This document shows, in pieces, positions 1 through 9,328 of a stretch of DNA of 64,000 nt. The translations under genes were made by a program, and so were the position numbers. How positions within the stretch are numbered: the stretch's first letter is position 1; every line of letters starts with the position of its first letter. The notes beneath the pieces were generated by a model that saw only the letters and a list, made by a program, of their open reading frames with translations, did not search any database and was not told the origin of the DNA. This DNA comes from Methylobacterium persicinum (lineage in GTDB: Bacteria > Pseudomonadota > Alphaproteobacteria > Rhizobiales > Beijerinckiaceae), in the NCBI RefSeq assembly GCF_022179525.1, contig NZ_BPQX01000011.1, positions 62,001-126,000 of the forward strand, in the 5' to 3' direction.

Positions 1-725
1 TTCTCCAGCGAGAGCCGCGCCTCCGTACCCGGCCAGCCGGCCGCGCGGTCCTCCGGCGTGAAGAACGCCTCGACCGTGCGGCCCAGCATCTCGGTTTCCG
101 CCCAGCACAGGATGCGCTCGGCGCCGGCGTTCCAGCGGGTGATGCGCCCCTGGGGGTCGGTGGCGATGATGGCGTAGTCGGTGGCGCTGTCGAGGATGCG
201 CTCGTGCAGCAGGCGCTGCTCGGCCTGCTCGCGGAGCGACCGGCGCAGCTCCATCTGCACCATGGTTTGGCGCGCGAGGCGCATCAGGCCCTTGCGCTGC
301 CGCTCGGTGATCGCGTGCGGCTTGGTGTCGAGGACGCAGACCGTGCCGATGGGCTGGCCCTCGTCCGTCTTCAGAAGGGCGCCGGCATAGAAACGCAGGC
401 CGGGCTCGCCGGTGACGAGCGGGTTGCCCTTGAAACGGGGGTCCCGTGTCGCGTCAGGCACGTACAGGAAGTCCTCCTGCAGGATGGCCTGTCGGCAGAA
501 GGAGGTATCGAGCGGGGTCTCGCGGACACCGAGTCCCACCTCGGCCTTGAAGAACTGGCGCCCTTCGCCGATCAGGTTGATCACCGCGATGGGCGCCTCG
601 CACAACTCGGCAGCGGCCTCCGCGATCTCGTCGAAGTCCCGCTCGCGCGGGGTGTCGAGCAGACGGTAGCGGTCGAGGGCGCGAAGGCGTTCGGCTTCAG
701 CCTCGCTGGTACAGGCGCGGTCCAT
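1..725 (-). CDS. GAF-PAS sensor protein, N-terminal part (runs off the window)
   Basis: The gene starts with ATG at 725 and continues past base 1, so only about 241 N-terminal residues are seen. Residues about 10-160 form a GAF domain of the type that begins bacterial sensor kinases and cyclases (start MDRACTSEAEAERLRALDRY; then DTSFCRQAI and FYAGALLKT). From about residue 175 a PAS domain follows (ATDPQGRITRWNAGAERIL). The output domain lies outside the window. GAF-PAS followed by an HWE- or HisKA-type kinase is the commonest arrangement in Rhizobiales, but a diguanylate cyclase cannot be excluded. No signal peptide or membrane segment is visible, so it is probably cytoplasmic. Confidence 0.85.
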   Translation of the reverse strand, partial: MDRACTSEAEAERLRALDRYRLLDTPRERDFDEIAEAAAELCEAPIAVINLIGEGRQFFKAEVGLGVRETPLDTSFCRQAILQEDFLYVPDATRDPRFKGNPLVTGEPGLRFYAGALLKTDEGQPIGTVCVLDTKPHAITERQRKGLMRLARQTMVQMELRRSLREQAEQRLLHERILDSATDYAIIATDPQGRITRWNAGAERILCWAETEMLGRTVEAFFTPEDRAAGWPGTEARLSLE

Positions 726-1416
726 CGTACAGACAGGCTTGAGGGGACTAAGTGGTTCCGTGAGATGAGGCGCCCGGCGGAGAATGCCAGGGCAATCCCC
801 GCAATTGCCTGGGCGCCCGACCGGCCTTGATCCGACTCGATCCGTTAGGCCAGCCTAACTCGGTTCGCGAGGGCGAGCCCGCATGACGTTCGCGAAGCAT
901 GTGGGATGAGGAACGCCCTCAAGACGCCCATGTACATATCTGCGCTGTCGTCCTCGCTGACCAACGTGGCTCTCGCGCAGCTTTGGGACCGCGGGCCGAC
1001 ATGGGTCGCGCTACTAATTCGGGCTGCGAACCTCCACTGATTCGGTCGCCGGCAACCTTGAAAAGGCAGGGCCCCCCTCTTTCGAGAGCGGCCCCAGATC
1101 TACTCTAGGTTTCACTGATGCGGAACTTCGGTGTCCAAAACCACATCACTGGGTCGGCTATCACTTGTCGGTCCTGCCGCGATCCGCGTGGCCTGCCGGC
1201 GCTGTTGTCCACCACGCCGCGTGGGGCCGCCGCCGACATCGGCGAGGAGTTGGCGCCGCACGGTGGCGCGTGCCACGTCGTGGCCAGGCCGATGGCGCCG
1301 GCGGTTCCGGCCACTTTGCCGCGCCGGATGCCAGGATCCGGAAGGTTCCGAGCGACCGGGAGACGGAAGACTTGGGCGGCCTCGACTGGCAAGCCCGGCT
1401 TTCCAGATCAACTCGA
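726..1416. other. Gap without a convincing gene
   Basis: Short frames exist on both strands but none has a ribosome binding site, a recognisable domain or the strong G/C third-position bias of neighbouring genes. The first 150 bases are likely the promoter region of the GAF-PAS gene. Confidence 0.5.
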
Positions 1417-1642
1417 TCATCGGATGTATCTCATTTTGGGACCGGGGCGGGCGCTCGGCATCACTACCTCCGTAGCTCCGACCTCCCCGCACGAGAGGAT
1501 CCGCATCGTCGTAGGCTCTGGAGCGACCGCCGTGTCGGCCGACGTGTTCGGCGGCCGGCGGCCGGAATCGGGCGAGCACCGGTGTAAGCGCGGTCGTGGC
1601 GAGTACAAACGCGACCGCAAGCGCGCGGGTTGGGCGGGTCAT
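1417..1642 (-). pseudogene. Small exported protein gene with an apparent frameshift
   Basis: From ATG 1642 the first 24 codons give a clear signal peptide (MTRPTRALAVAFVLATTALT, then PVLA). Beyond that the same frame loses sensible composition. A different frame then reads a plausible mature part of about 45 residues (NTSADTAVAPEPTTMRILSC and onward) to a TGA at 1417. The switch falls within a GCCGCCGGCCGCC-like slippery stretch around 1550-1570, where indels are likely. I read this as a small periplasmic protein gene broken by an indel, either real or a sequencing error. It lies downstream of the histidine kinase on the same strand, so it could be the tail of that operon. Function is unknown. 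Confidence 0.4.
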
Positions 1643-1757
1643 CGGTGTCGCTTCGATTTATTTGACACGAATGCTGCGCAGGACCGCGAAAAACATAGGC
1701 CTGCAAAGCCCGAAAAAGGCTAAACCACTAACCCCACGTTCCGGCATGACATCGAGT

Positions 1758-3209
1758 TTACGGTCGGATGCCGGCTCGCGGACCCGGCACACCATCGGGT
1801 GCGGGCAGGGGGCGGCCAACGAAGCCGCGCGCCCATTCCCGCCCATTTGCCTCTCCCTGATGGCATTGGACTGCGAAGCGGGCACCGCCACCGGGCGAAG
1901 CCCGCAGATCCACCGTGAACCCGTGCAGCTTTGCAATCGCGGCGACGAGGCCGAGCCCCAGTCCGTTGCCCGGCGTCCGGCGAGCGCGCTCCGCCCGATA
2001 GAAGCGTTGGAACACCTGATCGCGCTCGGCCGGAGGGATGCCGGGCCCGGTGTCCTCGACGAGGATGACGACGCCCCCCTCCTCACGCGCCAGGCCGATC
2101 CGGACGCGGCCGCCGGGCGGTGTGAACTTCACGGCGTTGTCGACGAGGTTCGACACGGTCTCGAAGAGAAGGTCGCGGTCGCCCTCGACTGGCGGGATTC
2201 CCGCCTCGACCGCGACATCGAGGGAAACGGTTTTTTCCTCGGCGACCGGCTCGAAGAATTCTGCCGCCTCGCGAACGACCTCGGCGAGGTCGACCGGCGC
2301 GAAGCCCGCGAAGCGCCGACCGTGCTCGATCTCGCCGATACGTAGCACGGCCGTCACCATCGCGAGCGTCTGGTCGATCCAGGCAAGGCCCTGATCCACC
2401 GCCTCGCGGAACTCCGCGACGCTGCTGGCTTGCTCACGGGTCCGCTCCAGCCTCGCCCGCAGCCTGGTCAGCGGCGTTCGTAAGTCGTGCGCGACCGCGT
2501 CGCTCACGCTGCTGACCTCGCCCAGCAGGCGCTCGATCTCATCGAGCATCCGGTTGACGTTGCCAGCCAGCCTGTCGAACTCGTCGTTCCCGCCGCCGAC
2601 CGGCAGACGCTTGCGCAGGTCTCCGCGCATCACCTGGGCCACCGCGGCCTCCGTCGCCGCCAGGCGCCTTCGCGCCCGGCCCGCGAGCAGCAGTCCTCCA
2701 AGACCCGAGAGCGCGAGCGTCGGCATCAGGCCGAGGCCGAGCGCGCGCAGGGTGGTGGCTTGCACCCGGTCGATCTCGTCGGTGTCGTGTGCGATGACCA
2801 CCGTCCTTCCGTCAGGGAGCGCGAGCGCGGCCGCCCAGATCTCGTCCCGCATTGCGCGGCCCGCGATGTCGACGTTGGCGCTGACCCGGTAGGCGTCACC
2901 GTCGCGCGCCAAGCCGTCGGGTACGGCGCCGAGATTGCCGGAGCGACGTTCGCCCTCGGATCCGAAAAGTCCGCCGAAATGCGTGGCGTGCAGGTCCATG
3001 GCAATCCAGGTCTCCACGCGCATCGCGGTCGCGGCCGGATCCGCCGCTGCCGCCCGGACCTCCAGCCGGAGCGTCTCGGCCAGCTCCTCCCGAAGATAGG
3101 CGGCCGTCTGCCAGTACACGAAGGAGAACGTCGTCAGCACGAGCAGGACGGACCAGATCGCGATGCCCAGCGCCCACCGGAACGTTGTGGAGCGCAGTAG
3201 GTCAGTCAT
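1758..3209 (-). CDS. Sensor histidine kinase, EnvZ/CusS-like
   Basis: This inner-membrane sensor kinase of about 483 residues should phosphorylate the response regulator encoded just upstream. Transmembrane segments lie at about residues 12-33 and 155-177 and flank a periplasmic sensor loop. A HAMP linker follows, then the HisKA H-box (AHDLRTPLTRLR, His about 241), the N-box (NLVDNAVKF), and G1/G2 boxes (VEDTGPGIP, GNGLGLGL). The start is placed at 3209 because ATG there overlaps the regulator stop by 8 bases (ATGACTGA), a sign of translational coupling; an in-frame ATG at 3218 is possible. The C-terminal tail of about 35 residues after the ATPase domain is unusual. Divergence from the CzcBA pump suggests metal sensing, which is inference. 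Confidence 0.93.
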   Translation of the reverse strand: MTDLLRSTTFRWALGIAIWSVLLVLTTFSFVYWQTAAYLREELAETLRLEVRAAAADPAATAMRVETWIAMDLHATHFGGLFGSEGERRSGNLGAVPDGLARDGDAYRVSANVDIAGRAMRDEIWAAALALPDGRTVVIAHDTDEIDRVQATTLRALGLGLMPTLALSGLGGLLLAGRARRRLAATEAAVAQVMRGDLRKRLPVGGGNDEFDRLAGNVNRMLDEIERLLGEVSSVSDAVAHDLRTPLTRLRARLERTREQASSVAEFREAVDQGLAWIDQTLAMVTAVLRIGEIEHGRRFAGFAPVDLAEVVREAAEFFEPVAEEKTVSLDVAVEAGIPPVEGDRDLLFETVSNLVDNAVKFTPPGGRVRIGLAREEGGVVILVEDTGPGIPPAERDQVFQRFYRAERARRTPGNGLGLGLVAAIAKLHGFTVDLRASPGGGARFAVQCHQGEANGREWARGFVGRPLPAPDGVPGPRAGIRP

Positions 3210-3879
3210 CGGGCGCAAGGGTGAAGCCGATGCCGCGCACGTTGTGGATCAGGGGCGGCTCGCCCTCCGCCTCCAGCTTGCGGCGCAGACGGCCGAGATG
3301 GACGTCGATGAGGTTCGACTTCGGCGTGAACCGATAGTTCCAGACTTCCTCGAACAACAGCGTCCGGGTCACGACCTGTCGCGGACGCCGCATCAGGTAT
3401 TCGAGGAGCTTGAGCTCGCGCGGCAACAGGTCGAGGTCGCGGGCGCCACGCCGGCCCGTGCCGCCGATCAGGTCGATCTCCAGACTACCGACCCGCAGGA
3501 TCGTCTCGCGGGCGTCGACGGGACGGCGCAGCAGCGCCTCGATGCGGGCCGCGAGCTCCGCGAGCACGAAGGGCTTGGCAAGGTAGTCGTCGCCACCCGC
3601 CCGCAAGCCGCGGATGCGCTCGTCGACGTCGCCGAGCGTGCTGAGAACAAGGGCCGGCGTCCGGTTCCCTGAGCGCCTCAGGTCCTGCAGCACGCTCAGC
3701 CCATCGAGCCCGGGCAGCATGCGGTCGAGGATGATCGCGTCCCAAGCCTCGTCGCGGGCGTAGGCCGCGCCTTCCGGGCCGGTCGATGCCCAGCCGACGA
3801 CGTGGCCGCGCCCGCGTAGGTCGCCATGCACCTCGCGCGCCGTCTCGGCATCGTCCTCGATCAGCAGCAGCCTCGCCAC
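3202..3879 (-). CDS. OmpR/CzcR-family response regulator
   Basis: This 225-residue two-domain regulator has a receiver domain (residues 1-115) with acidic pocket IEDD at 7-10, phosphoacceptor Asp52 in ILDRMLPGLDG and Lys in YLAKPF. The C-terminal winged helix (about 127-222) ends in RGIGFTL. It overlaps the kinase gene by 8 bases and reads away from the czcB-like gene, so it very likely controls that divergent efflux operon, as CzcR/CopR-type regulators do. That target is inference from position. Length and motifs are normal for the family. Confidence 0.95.
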   Translation of the reverse strand: MARLLLIEDDAETAREVHGDLRGRGHVVGWASTGPEGAAYARDEAWDAIILDRMLPGLDGLSVLQDLRRSGNRTPALVLSTLGDVDERIRGLRAGGDDYLAKPFVLAELAARIEALLRRPVDARETILRVGSLEIDLIGGTGRRGARDLDLLPRELKLLEYLMRRPRQVVTRTLLFEEVWNYRFTPKSNLIDVHLGRLRRKLEAEGEPPLIHNVRGIGFTLAPDD

Positions 3880-4045
3880 GTCCTTAAGCCTGCCTCGAAC
3901 GCCCTTGCAGCCAACACACGATCCAATGCCGCAACGCGCCGCCGCCGTCCCGGCGAAACGTCAGAATGAACGCGAATTTAGTGGCGCCGGGCACCCTTCA
4001 ACGTAGGTGTTGGAACGGCTCTAATCTAGCGGGACGAACGCGGGC
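3880..4045. promoter_or_regulatory. Divergent promoter region between regulator and efflux genes
   Basis: These 166 bases separate two divergent transcription units. An imperfect dyad (TTCAAC at 3997-4002 and GTTGGAA at 4009-4015) sits in the half nearer the efflux genes and could be the regulator's site. I see no clear -35/-10 pair, so this is a position-based call. Confidence 0.3.
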
Positions 4046-5419
4046 GTGCTCTTGACCGTCGAGACAGTTTCACGCCTCGCCGGCGAAGGTGACCCCGTCT
4101 CCGACCCGTTCGACGCGAGGGCCCGGTCCGAGCCGGACCCTTCGACACAGGGTCCGATGGGAAAGCCGCCGGCCCGAGGCTGGGTTCTGCTGGTCGCGGC
4201 GGTCGCGCTCGCCTCCGCGGGCTGGTGGCAACGCGGGGCCGCGGAAGCCTATGTCGGACCTGCGCTCACCTGGCTCGGCGTCGAAGTCCCTTTCTCCGGT
4301 CAGGCCAAGCGGGCGGAACGGGCCGACGCGCCGCCACAGGCGAATCCGAACCTCGTGGTGCTCGACGGGGCCGGGCAGAAGCGCCTGGATCTGGCCTTCG
4401 CGAAAGCGCAGACCCGCAGGATCGTCCTGCCGGTCCGGTCACCCGGCACGGTCACCTTCGACGAGCGGCGCGTCACCCGCCTCAAGCCGCGTACGCAAGG
4501 GCGCGTTCTTAGTCTGGCGGTCCAACCGGGCGATCCCGTGCGCGCCGGGCAGACGCTCGCGACCCTCGACGCCGCCGGCGTGCTCGACGCCCGCAACGGC
4601 CTCGCCGAAGCGAAGGCGAGCCTTGTTGAGGCGCAAGCGACGGAGAAGGTCGCCGAGACGAACCTGAAGCGCGGCCAGGACCTCCTCAAGGTCTCGGGCG
4701 TTGCCCAGGCCGACGTCGACCGGCGCCAAGTCGACCTTGCCAAGGCGCACGCGTCCACGCTCTCCGCCCAGGCCAAGGTCGAACTCTACACGGCGCAGTA
4801 CGAGCGCCTCGCGCCCGAGCCCGGCGCACATGTCGGCACCAGCGCCATCGTCTCGCCAATCGACGGCGTCGTGACGAGCGCGAACATCACGCTTGGCGAG
4901 GTTGTCGATAGCAACCGCGACGCGTTCACGGTGGCCGATCCCTCTCGCATCCTCGTCCTTGCCAACCTCTACGGGCGCGACATCGGCAGGGTGGAAGCGG
5001 GGGACGTGGCCGAGGTCCGGGCGCCGGTGCCGGACCACCCCGCCTTCGAGGGCCGCGTGCGCTCGGTGAACGCCGCGCTCGATCCCGCCAGCAACACCGC
5101 CCCGGCGCGCATCGAGATCGCCAACCCGGGCGGATACCTCCGCGCCAACATGTTCGTCTGGGTCGAGATCGCCGCCGACCTCGGACGGGAGGGCGTGACC
5201 GTCCCGGCCACCGCCGTGCAGCAGACCGAGGGCGGCCCCGTCGCTTTCGTGCGCGCGGCGGAGAACCGTTTCGAGAAGCGCGTGCTGAAGCTCGGGGTGC
5301 AGCGGTCCGACTGGGTCGAGGTCACGGAAGGCGTGGCGGCCGGCGAGACGGTGGTCACCGATGGCAGCTTCGGCCTCAAGGCCGTCCTGCTGCGCGCGCT
5401 GCTCGGCTCGACGGATTGA
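4046..5419 (+). CDS. czcB: Heavy-metal RND efflux, periplasmic adaptor (CzcB-like)
   Basis: This is the membrane-fusion subunit of a tripartite metal-cation exporter linking the inner-membrane pump to an outer-membrane channel. A signal-anchor (about residues 45-62) is followed by barrel-sandwich halves (PVRSPGTVTFDERR; AIVSPIDGVVTSANITLGEV), an alpha-hairpin between them (about 180-245, rich in Ala/Glu/Lys), a beta-barrel and a C-terminal membrane-proximal domain (VPATAVQQTEGG). The GTG start at 4046 gives 457 residues. ATG 4157, just before the hydrophobic segment and preceded by CAGGG, is an equally good start. The stop is 4 bases before the czcA-like start. No outer-membrane partner is adjacent. 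Confidence 0.9.
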   Translation: MLLTVETVSRLAGEGDPVSDPFDARARSEPDPSTQGPMGKPPARGWVLLVAAVALASAGWWQRGAAEAYVGPALTWLGVEVPFSGQAKRAERADAPPQANPNLVVLDGAGQKRLDLAFAKAQTRRIVLPVRSPGTVTFDERRVTRLKPRTQGRVLSLAVQPGDPVRAGQTLATLDAAGVLDARNGLAEAKASLVEAQATEKVAETNLKRGQDLLKVSGVAQADVDRRQVDLAKAHASTLSAQAKVELYTAQYERLAPEPGAHVGTSAIVSPIDGVVTSANITLGEVVDSNRDAFTVADPSRILVLANLYGRDIGRVEAGDVAEVRAPVPDHPAFEGRVRSVNAALDPASNTAPARIEIANPGGYLRANMFVWVEIAADLGREGVTVPATAVQQTEGGPVAFVRAAENRFEKRVLKLGVQRSDWVEVTEGVAAGETVVTDGSFGLKAVLLRALLGSTD

Positions 5420-5423
5420 CCCG

Positions 5424-8400
5424 ATGAAGGCTTGGTTCGCCCTCCTGATCCGCCGTCGTTGGCTCGTCCTCGTGGTCGCGCTCGCTGGGACCGCTGGCGG
5501 CATAGTCAACCTCGAAGGGTTATCCATCGACGCGGTGCCCGACATCTCGCCCAAGCAGGTGATGATCCTGACGCTCTCGCCCGGCCTCGGCCCGCAGGAG
5601 GTGGAGCGCCTCGTCAGCTTCCCCGTGGAGAGCGCGATGGCGGGCGCTCCGGGCCTCACCGGCATCCGCTCGGTCTCCCGCTTCGGCGTCTCGGCGGTCT
5701 ACGTCACCTTCGAGGACGGCATGGCCGTCACGGAGGCGCGGGTCCAGGTCTTCCAGCGCCTGCCCCAGGCCAAGGCAATGATGCCGGCCGGCGTCGGCGA
5801 GCCGCAGATGGGGCCGATGGCGACCGGGCTGGGCGAGATCTACCAGTTCGAGCTGCGCGGGCCGGCCTATTCGCCGATGGAGCTGAAGCGCATCCTGCAA
5901 TGGACTATCGCACCACGGCTGAAGCTGACGCCCGGCGTCGCGGACGTGAACATCTACGGCGGCCAGTTGCCGACCTACGAGGCCCGGGTCTCCGCCGAGG
6001 CGCTGCATCGCTACGGGGTGACACTCGGCCAAGTCTACGCGGCGCTCGCCGAGAACAACATGGCTCGTGGCGGCGCCTACATCGAGCACAACGACCAGCA
6101 GGAGGTGATCCGCGGCCTCGGCCTGGCGAAGGGACCCGCGGACATCGCCAACATCGTGGTGGCCACGAACGCGGGTGGCCTGCCCGTCACCGTCGGCACC
6201 TTGGGCGAGGTGGTGGAGGCGCCGAAGGTCCGCCTCGGCGCGGTGAGCCACGACGCGGCTGGCGAGACCGTCGTCGGCATCGCCATGATGCAGCAGGGCG
6301 AGAACGCGAGCGCCGTCGTGGAGCGGGTCAAGGCCGCCATCGGGGACCTGCGCCCACAATTGCCGCCCGGCATCGAGGTCGTACCCTACTACGACCGCTC
6401 GGCCCTGGTGGAGCGCACGATCCGCACGGTCGAGCACAACCTGCTGGAGGGTGCGGTGCTGGTCGTCATGGTGCTCCTCCTCCTGCTCGGCAACCTGCGC
6501 GCCGGCCTCGTCGTCGCGGTCGCGATCCCGCTCTCCATGCTGATGGCCTTCGCCGGCATGCGGCTCATCGGTCTCTCGGGCAACCTCATGAGCCTCGGCG
6601 CCATCGATTTCGGCCTCATCGTCGACGGCGCCGTGGTGATGGTCGAGAACGTGCTGCGCGCCCGTGGCGAGCACCCCGGGCGACCGGCCCTCGACGTCAT
6701 CCGCGACGCCACCGCCGAGGTCGCCAGGCCCATCCTGTTCGCGGTGGCGATCATCATCCTCGTCTACCTGCCGGTGCTGGCGCTCGAAGGGGTGGCGGGC
6801 AAGATGTTCCGGCCGATGGCTTTGACCGTCATCCTGGCGCTCGCCGGGTCGCTGGTCCTGACCATGACCCTGATGCCCGCGCTCGCGGCCCTCGCGCTTG
6901 CGGGCCGCGGCGTCGGCGAGCGCGAGACGCGCCTCGTCCACGGGGTTCGGGCGCTCTACACGCCGGTGCTGCGGCTCGCCGAGCGCCGGGCGGGTGCCAC
7001 GGCGCTCCTCACCATCGCCCTGTTCGCGGGCAGTTGCCTCATCGCCACCCGGCTCGGCGGCGAGTTCCTGCCCAAGCTCTCGGAGGGGTCGGTGGTCGTC
7101 ACCTCGGAGAAGCTGCCCGGGATCAACCTCGACGCCTCGCTCAAGGCCGTCCACCGGATCGAGACGGTCCTGGAATCCTTTCCCGAGGTCAAGCGGGTCG
7201 TCTCGCTAACCGGCAGCGCCGAGATCCCCACCGACCCGATGGGAGTGGAATCGACCGACAGCTTCATCACGCTCGCGGATCGCTCGACCTGGACGACGGC
7301 GGAGACGCAGGACGGACTCGTGGCCGCCTTCGACAAGCGCCTGCGCGAGGAGGTGCCGGGGGTGGCCTACTCCTTCTCGCAGCCGATCCAGATGCGCATG
7401 GACGATCTGCTGGAGGGCGTGCGCGGCGACGTGGCGATCAGCCTGTACGGCGACGACCTCGCCGTGCTGAAGGAGAAGGCCGACGCCATCGTGCGCGCCG
7501 TCTCGGACGTGCCGGGCGCGGCGGACGTGAAGGCCGAGGCGCAGGCCGGGATGCCGGCCCTGTCGATCCAGGTCGACCGTGCGGCGGCCGCCCGCTACGG
7601 CATCAACGTCAGCGACGTCCTCGACACCGTCGAGGCCATCGGCGGCCGCCCTGCAGGCATGGTCTACCGCGACGACAACGCCATCACCGAGATCGTGGTG
7701 CGGCTCGCTGCCGCCGACCGCAGCGACGTCGAACGCATCCGCGCGCTGCCGGTCGGACGCAACGGCAAGGCCCTCGTCCCGCTCTCCCTCGTCGCGTCGG
7801 TCGACGTCGCCACCGGTCCGGCCCAGATCAGCCGCGAGCGCCTGCAGCGGCGGATCTCGGTCCAGGCCAACGTGCGCGGGCGCGACGTGCAGAGCTTCGT
7901 GTCGGAGGCGCAGGCGACGGTGAAGGCGCAGGTCAGCCTGCCGCCGCGCTACGCCCTCCAGTGGAGCGGACAGTTCCAGAACCTGCAGGAGGCGACGGGC
8001 CGGCTTTCCGTGGTGGTGCCGGCCGCCATGGCCGCGATCCTGGTGCTGCTCGTGGTGATGTTCGGCGACATCCGCCTCGCCGGGCTGATCTTCCTCAACG
8101 TGCCGGTGGCGGCCACCGGCGGGATTCTGGCGCTATACCTGCGCGGACTGCCGTTCTCGGTTTCGGCCGCCATCGGCTTCATCGCCACCTTCGGCATCGC
8201 CGTGCTGAACGGCGTCGTGCTGACGAGCTACATCAGGGACCTGGAGCGCAAGGGCCTCGACGCGGTCCAGGCGGCGACCGAGGCCGCGGAGATGCGGCTG
8301 CGCCCGGTGTTGACGACCGCCCTCGTCGCGACGTTGGGCTTCCTGCCGATGGCGCTCTCGACCAGCGCCGGCGCCGAGGTGCAGCGTCCGCTCGCCACCG

Positions 8401-8561
8401 TGGTGATCGGCGGCCTGATTACGGCGACGCTCCTCACGCTCGTCGTGCTTCCGGCCGTCTACCCCTACGTCTCCAGGCTGCGGCTGCCCATCGGAGGCCG
8501 CGGTTCGCAGCGTGACGTCCATCCGCCAAACGCCAAGCGCCGGGTCGGGTCCGATGCCTAG
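5424..8561 (+). CDS. czcA: Heavy-metal RND efflux pump (CzcA-like, HME family)
   Basis: This inner-membrane proton antiporter of 1045 residues is normal for the heavy-metal RND family. The start ATG 5424 gives a typical N-terminus (MKAWFALLIRRRWLVLVVAL) 4 bases after the czcB stop. Hallmarks are SIDAVPDISPKQV near residue 35, the TM4 motif GAIDFGLIVDGAVVMVEN with the charged relay residues, and two repeats of six transmembrane helices around large periplasmic loops. HME pumps export divalent (Co/Zn/Cd/Ni) or monovalent (Cu/Ag) cations; the TM4 Asp/Glu pattern fits the divalent group, but the substrate is not proven. It overlaps the next small exported gene by 8 bases. Confidence 0.95.
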   Translation: MKAWFALLIRRRWLVLVVALAGTAGGIVNLEGLSIDAVPDISPKQVMILTLSPGLGPQEVERLVSFPVESAMAGAPGLTGIRSVSRFGVSAVYVTFEDGMAVTEARVQVFQRLPQAKAMMPAGVGEPQMGPMATGLGEIYQFELRGPAYSPMELKRILQWTIAPRLKLTPGVADVNIYGGQLPTYEARVSAEALHRYGVTLGQVYAALAENNMARGGAYIEHNDQQEVIRGLGLAKGPADIANIVVATNAGGLPVTVGTLGEVVEAPKVRLGAVSHDAAGETVVGIAMMQQGENASAVVERVKAAIGDLRPQLPPGIEVVPYYDRSALVERTIRTVEHNLLEGAVLVVMVLLLLLGNLRAGLVVAVAIPLSMLMAFAGMRLIGLSGNLMSLGAIDFGLIVDGAVVMVENVLRARGEHPGRPALDVIRDATAEVARPILFAVAIIILVYLPVLALEGVAGKMFRPMALTVILALAGSLVLTMTLMPALAALALAGRGVGERETRLVHGVRALYTPVLRLAERRAGATALLTIALFAGSCLIATRLGGEFLPKLSEGSVVVTSEKLPGINLDASLKAVHRIETVLESFPEVKRVVSLTGSAEIPTDPMGVESTDSFITLADRSTWTTAETQDGLVAAFDKRLREEVPGVAYSFSQPIQMRMDDLLEGVRGDVAISLYGDDLAVLKEKADAIVRAVSDVPGAADVKAEAQAGMPALSIQVDRAAAARYGINVSDVLDTVEAIGGRPAGMVYRDDNAITEIVVRLAAADRSDVERIRALPVGRNGKALVPLSLVASVDVATGPAQISRERLQRRISVQANVRGRDVQSFVSEAQATVKAQVSLPPRYALQWSGQFQNLQEATGRLSVVVPAAMAAILVLLVVMFGDIRLAGLIFLNVPVAATGGILALYLRGLPFSVSAAIGFIATFGIAVLNGVVLTSYIRDLERKGLDAVQAATEAAEMRLRPVLTTALVATLGFLPMALSTSAGAEVQRPLATVVIGGLITATLLTLVVLPAVYPYVSRLRLPIGGRGSQRDVHPPNAKRRVGSDA

Positions 8562-8889
8562 GAGGGCGGCATCGTACCCACTCGCCCTGGCCTTGGTCGT
8601 CGCCTGTGGCGTCCCTGCACCCGCAGCGGCCGCTGCTCCCTTCGCGTGCTCGGACTTCCTGCGGATGCATGGGCTGCTCCGGCGCGCGTCGGCGATCTGC
8701 GGCTACTCCGCCTACAACCCCGCCATCGTCGAGCGCGCGAGGCGTTGCTTCGAGGCGGTCGGTTCCCGGGAGGGCGCTCGCCAGATGTACGCCGGCGCGT
8801 CGGAGTACGACCGGATGGAGGCCGTTCGCAATCGGGACGCGCTCTGCCTCAGCCTGGCCAGCAAGTTCCCGATGGTGGTGCGCCCATGA
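8554..8889 (+). CDS. Small exported Cys-containing protein in the czc operon
   Basis: The ATG at 8554 overlaps the czcA stop by 8 bases, so the gene is almost surely cotranslated with the pump. The 111-residue product has a signal peptide (ALALVVACGVPAPAAAAAP) and a mature part of about 85 residues with four Cys (ACSD, AICGY, RRCFE, ALCLS), alternating helices and no known domain that I recognise. The YARAG/YDRM-like spacing is reminiscent of small periplasmic helper proteins found next to metal pumps. A metal-binding or chaperone role is inference only. Confidence 0.75.
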   Translation: MPRRAASYPLALALVVACGVPAPAAAAAPFACSDFLRMHGLLRRASAICGYSAYNPAIVERARRCFEAVGSREGARQMYAGASEYDRMEAVRNRDALCLSLASKFPMVVRP

Positions 8890-9328
8890 TGAACGCGTTC
8901 GAGGCGTTCGGAGGTTGCTCCGAGGCGGGCCGGCCCGGCCGCGGGCCTATCAGTTGCTTCGCGACAGCGAGATCGAACCCGGCGCCCGAGCCGGAACGGT
9001 CGTCCATGAGCTCACGGGTTGGGACTAAGGCTGCGCATCGGCCGACACGAAGACGACGGGATCCCTTTGCCGAAGCGTCAGCCTGCGGCGAGACGGCCAG
9101 CCGCCGTTCTTCGTCGTCCCGATCCAAGGCTCAGGCCCGGCCGTAACCCAAAGTGGCCGAACCGCCGAGGCGGGATGAGTTTCGATCCGGACGTCCCTAC
9201 GACCCGGAAGAGGGCGGGGCCACCGTTCGCATGGTTCGAGCCGACCGTCGTGATCCCATGCGATCCGGAGGCTTGGAGCCGGCCACGGTGATTCGGGACG
9301 AGTGCCAGTCCCGAACGATGGTCAGGGG
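8890..9328. other. Gap without a convincing gene
   Basis: The region lies between two converging operons. A short frame from ATG 8886 overlaps the previous stop (ATGATGA), but its composition is Ser/Arg-rich and unlike the neighbours. I see no hairpin strong enough to call a terminator. Confidence 0.45.
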
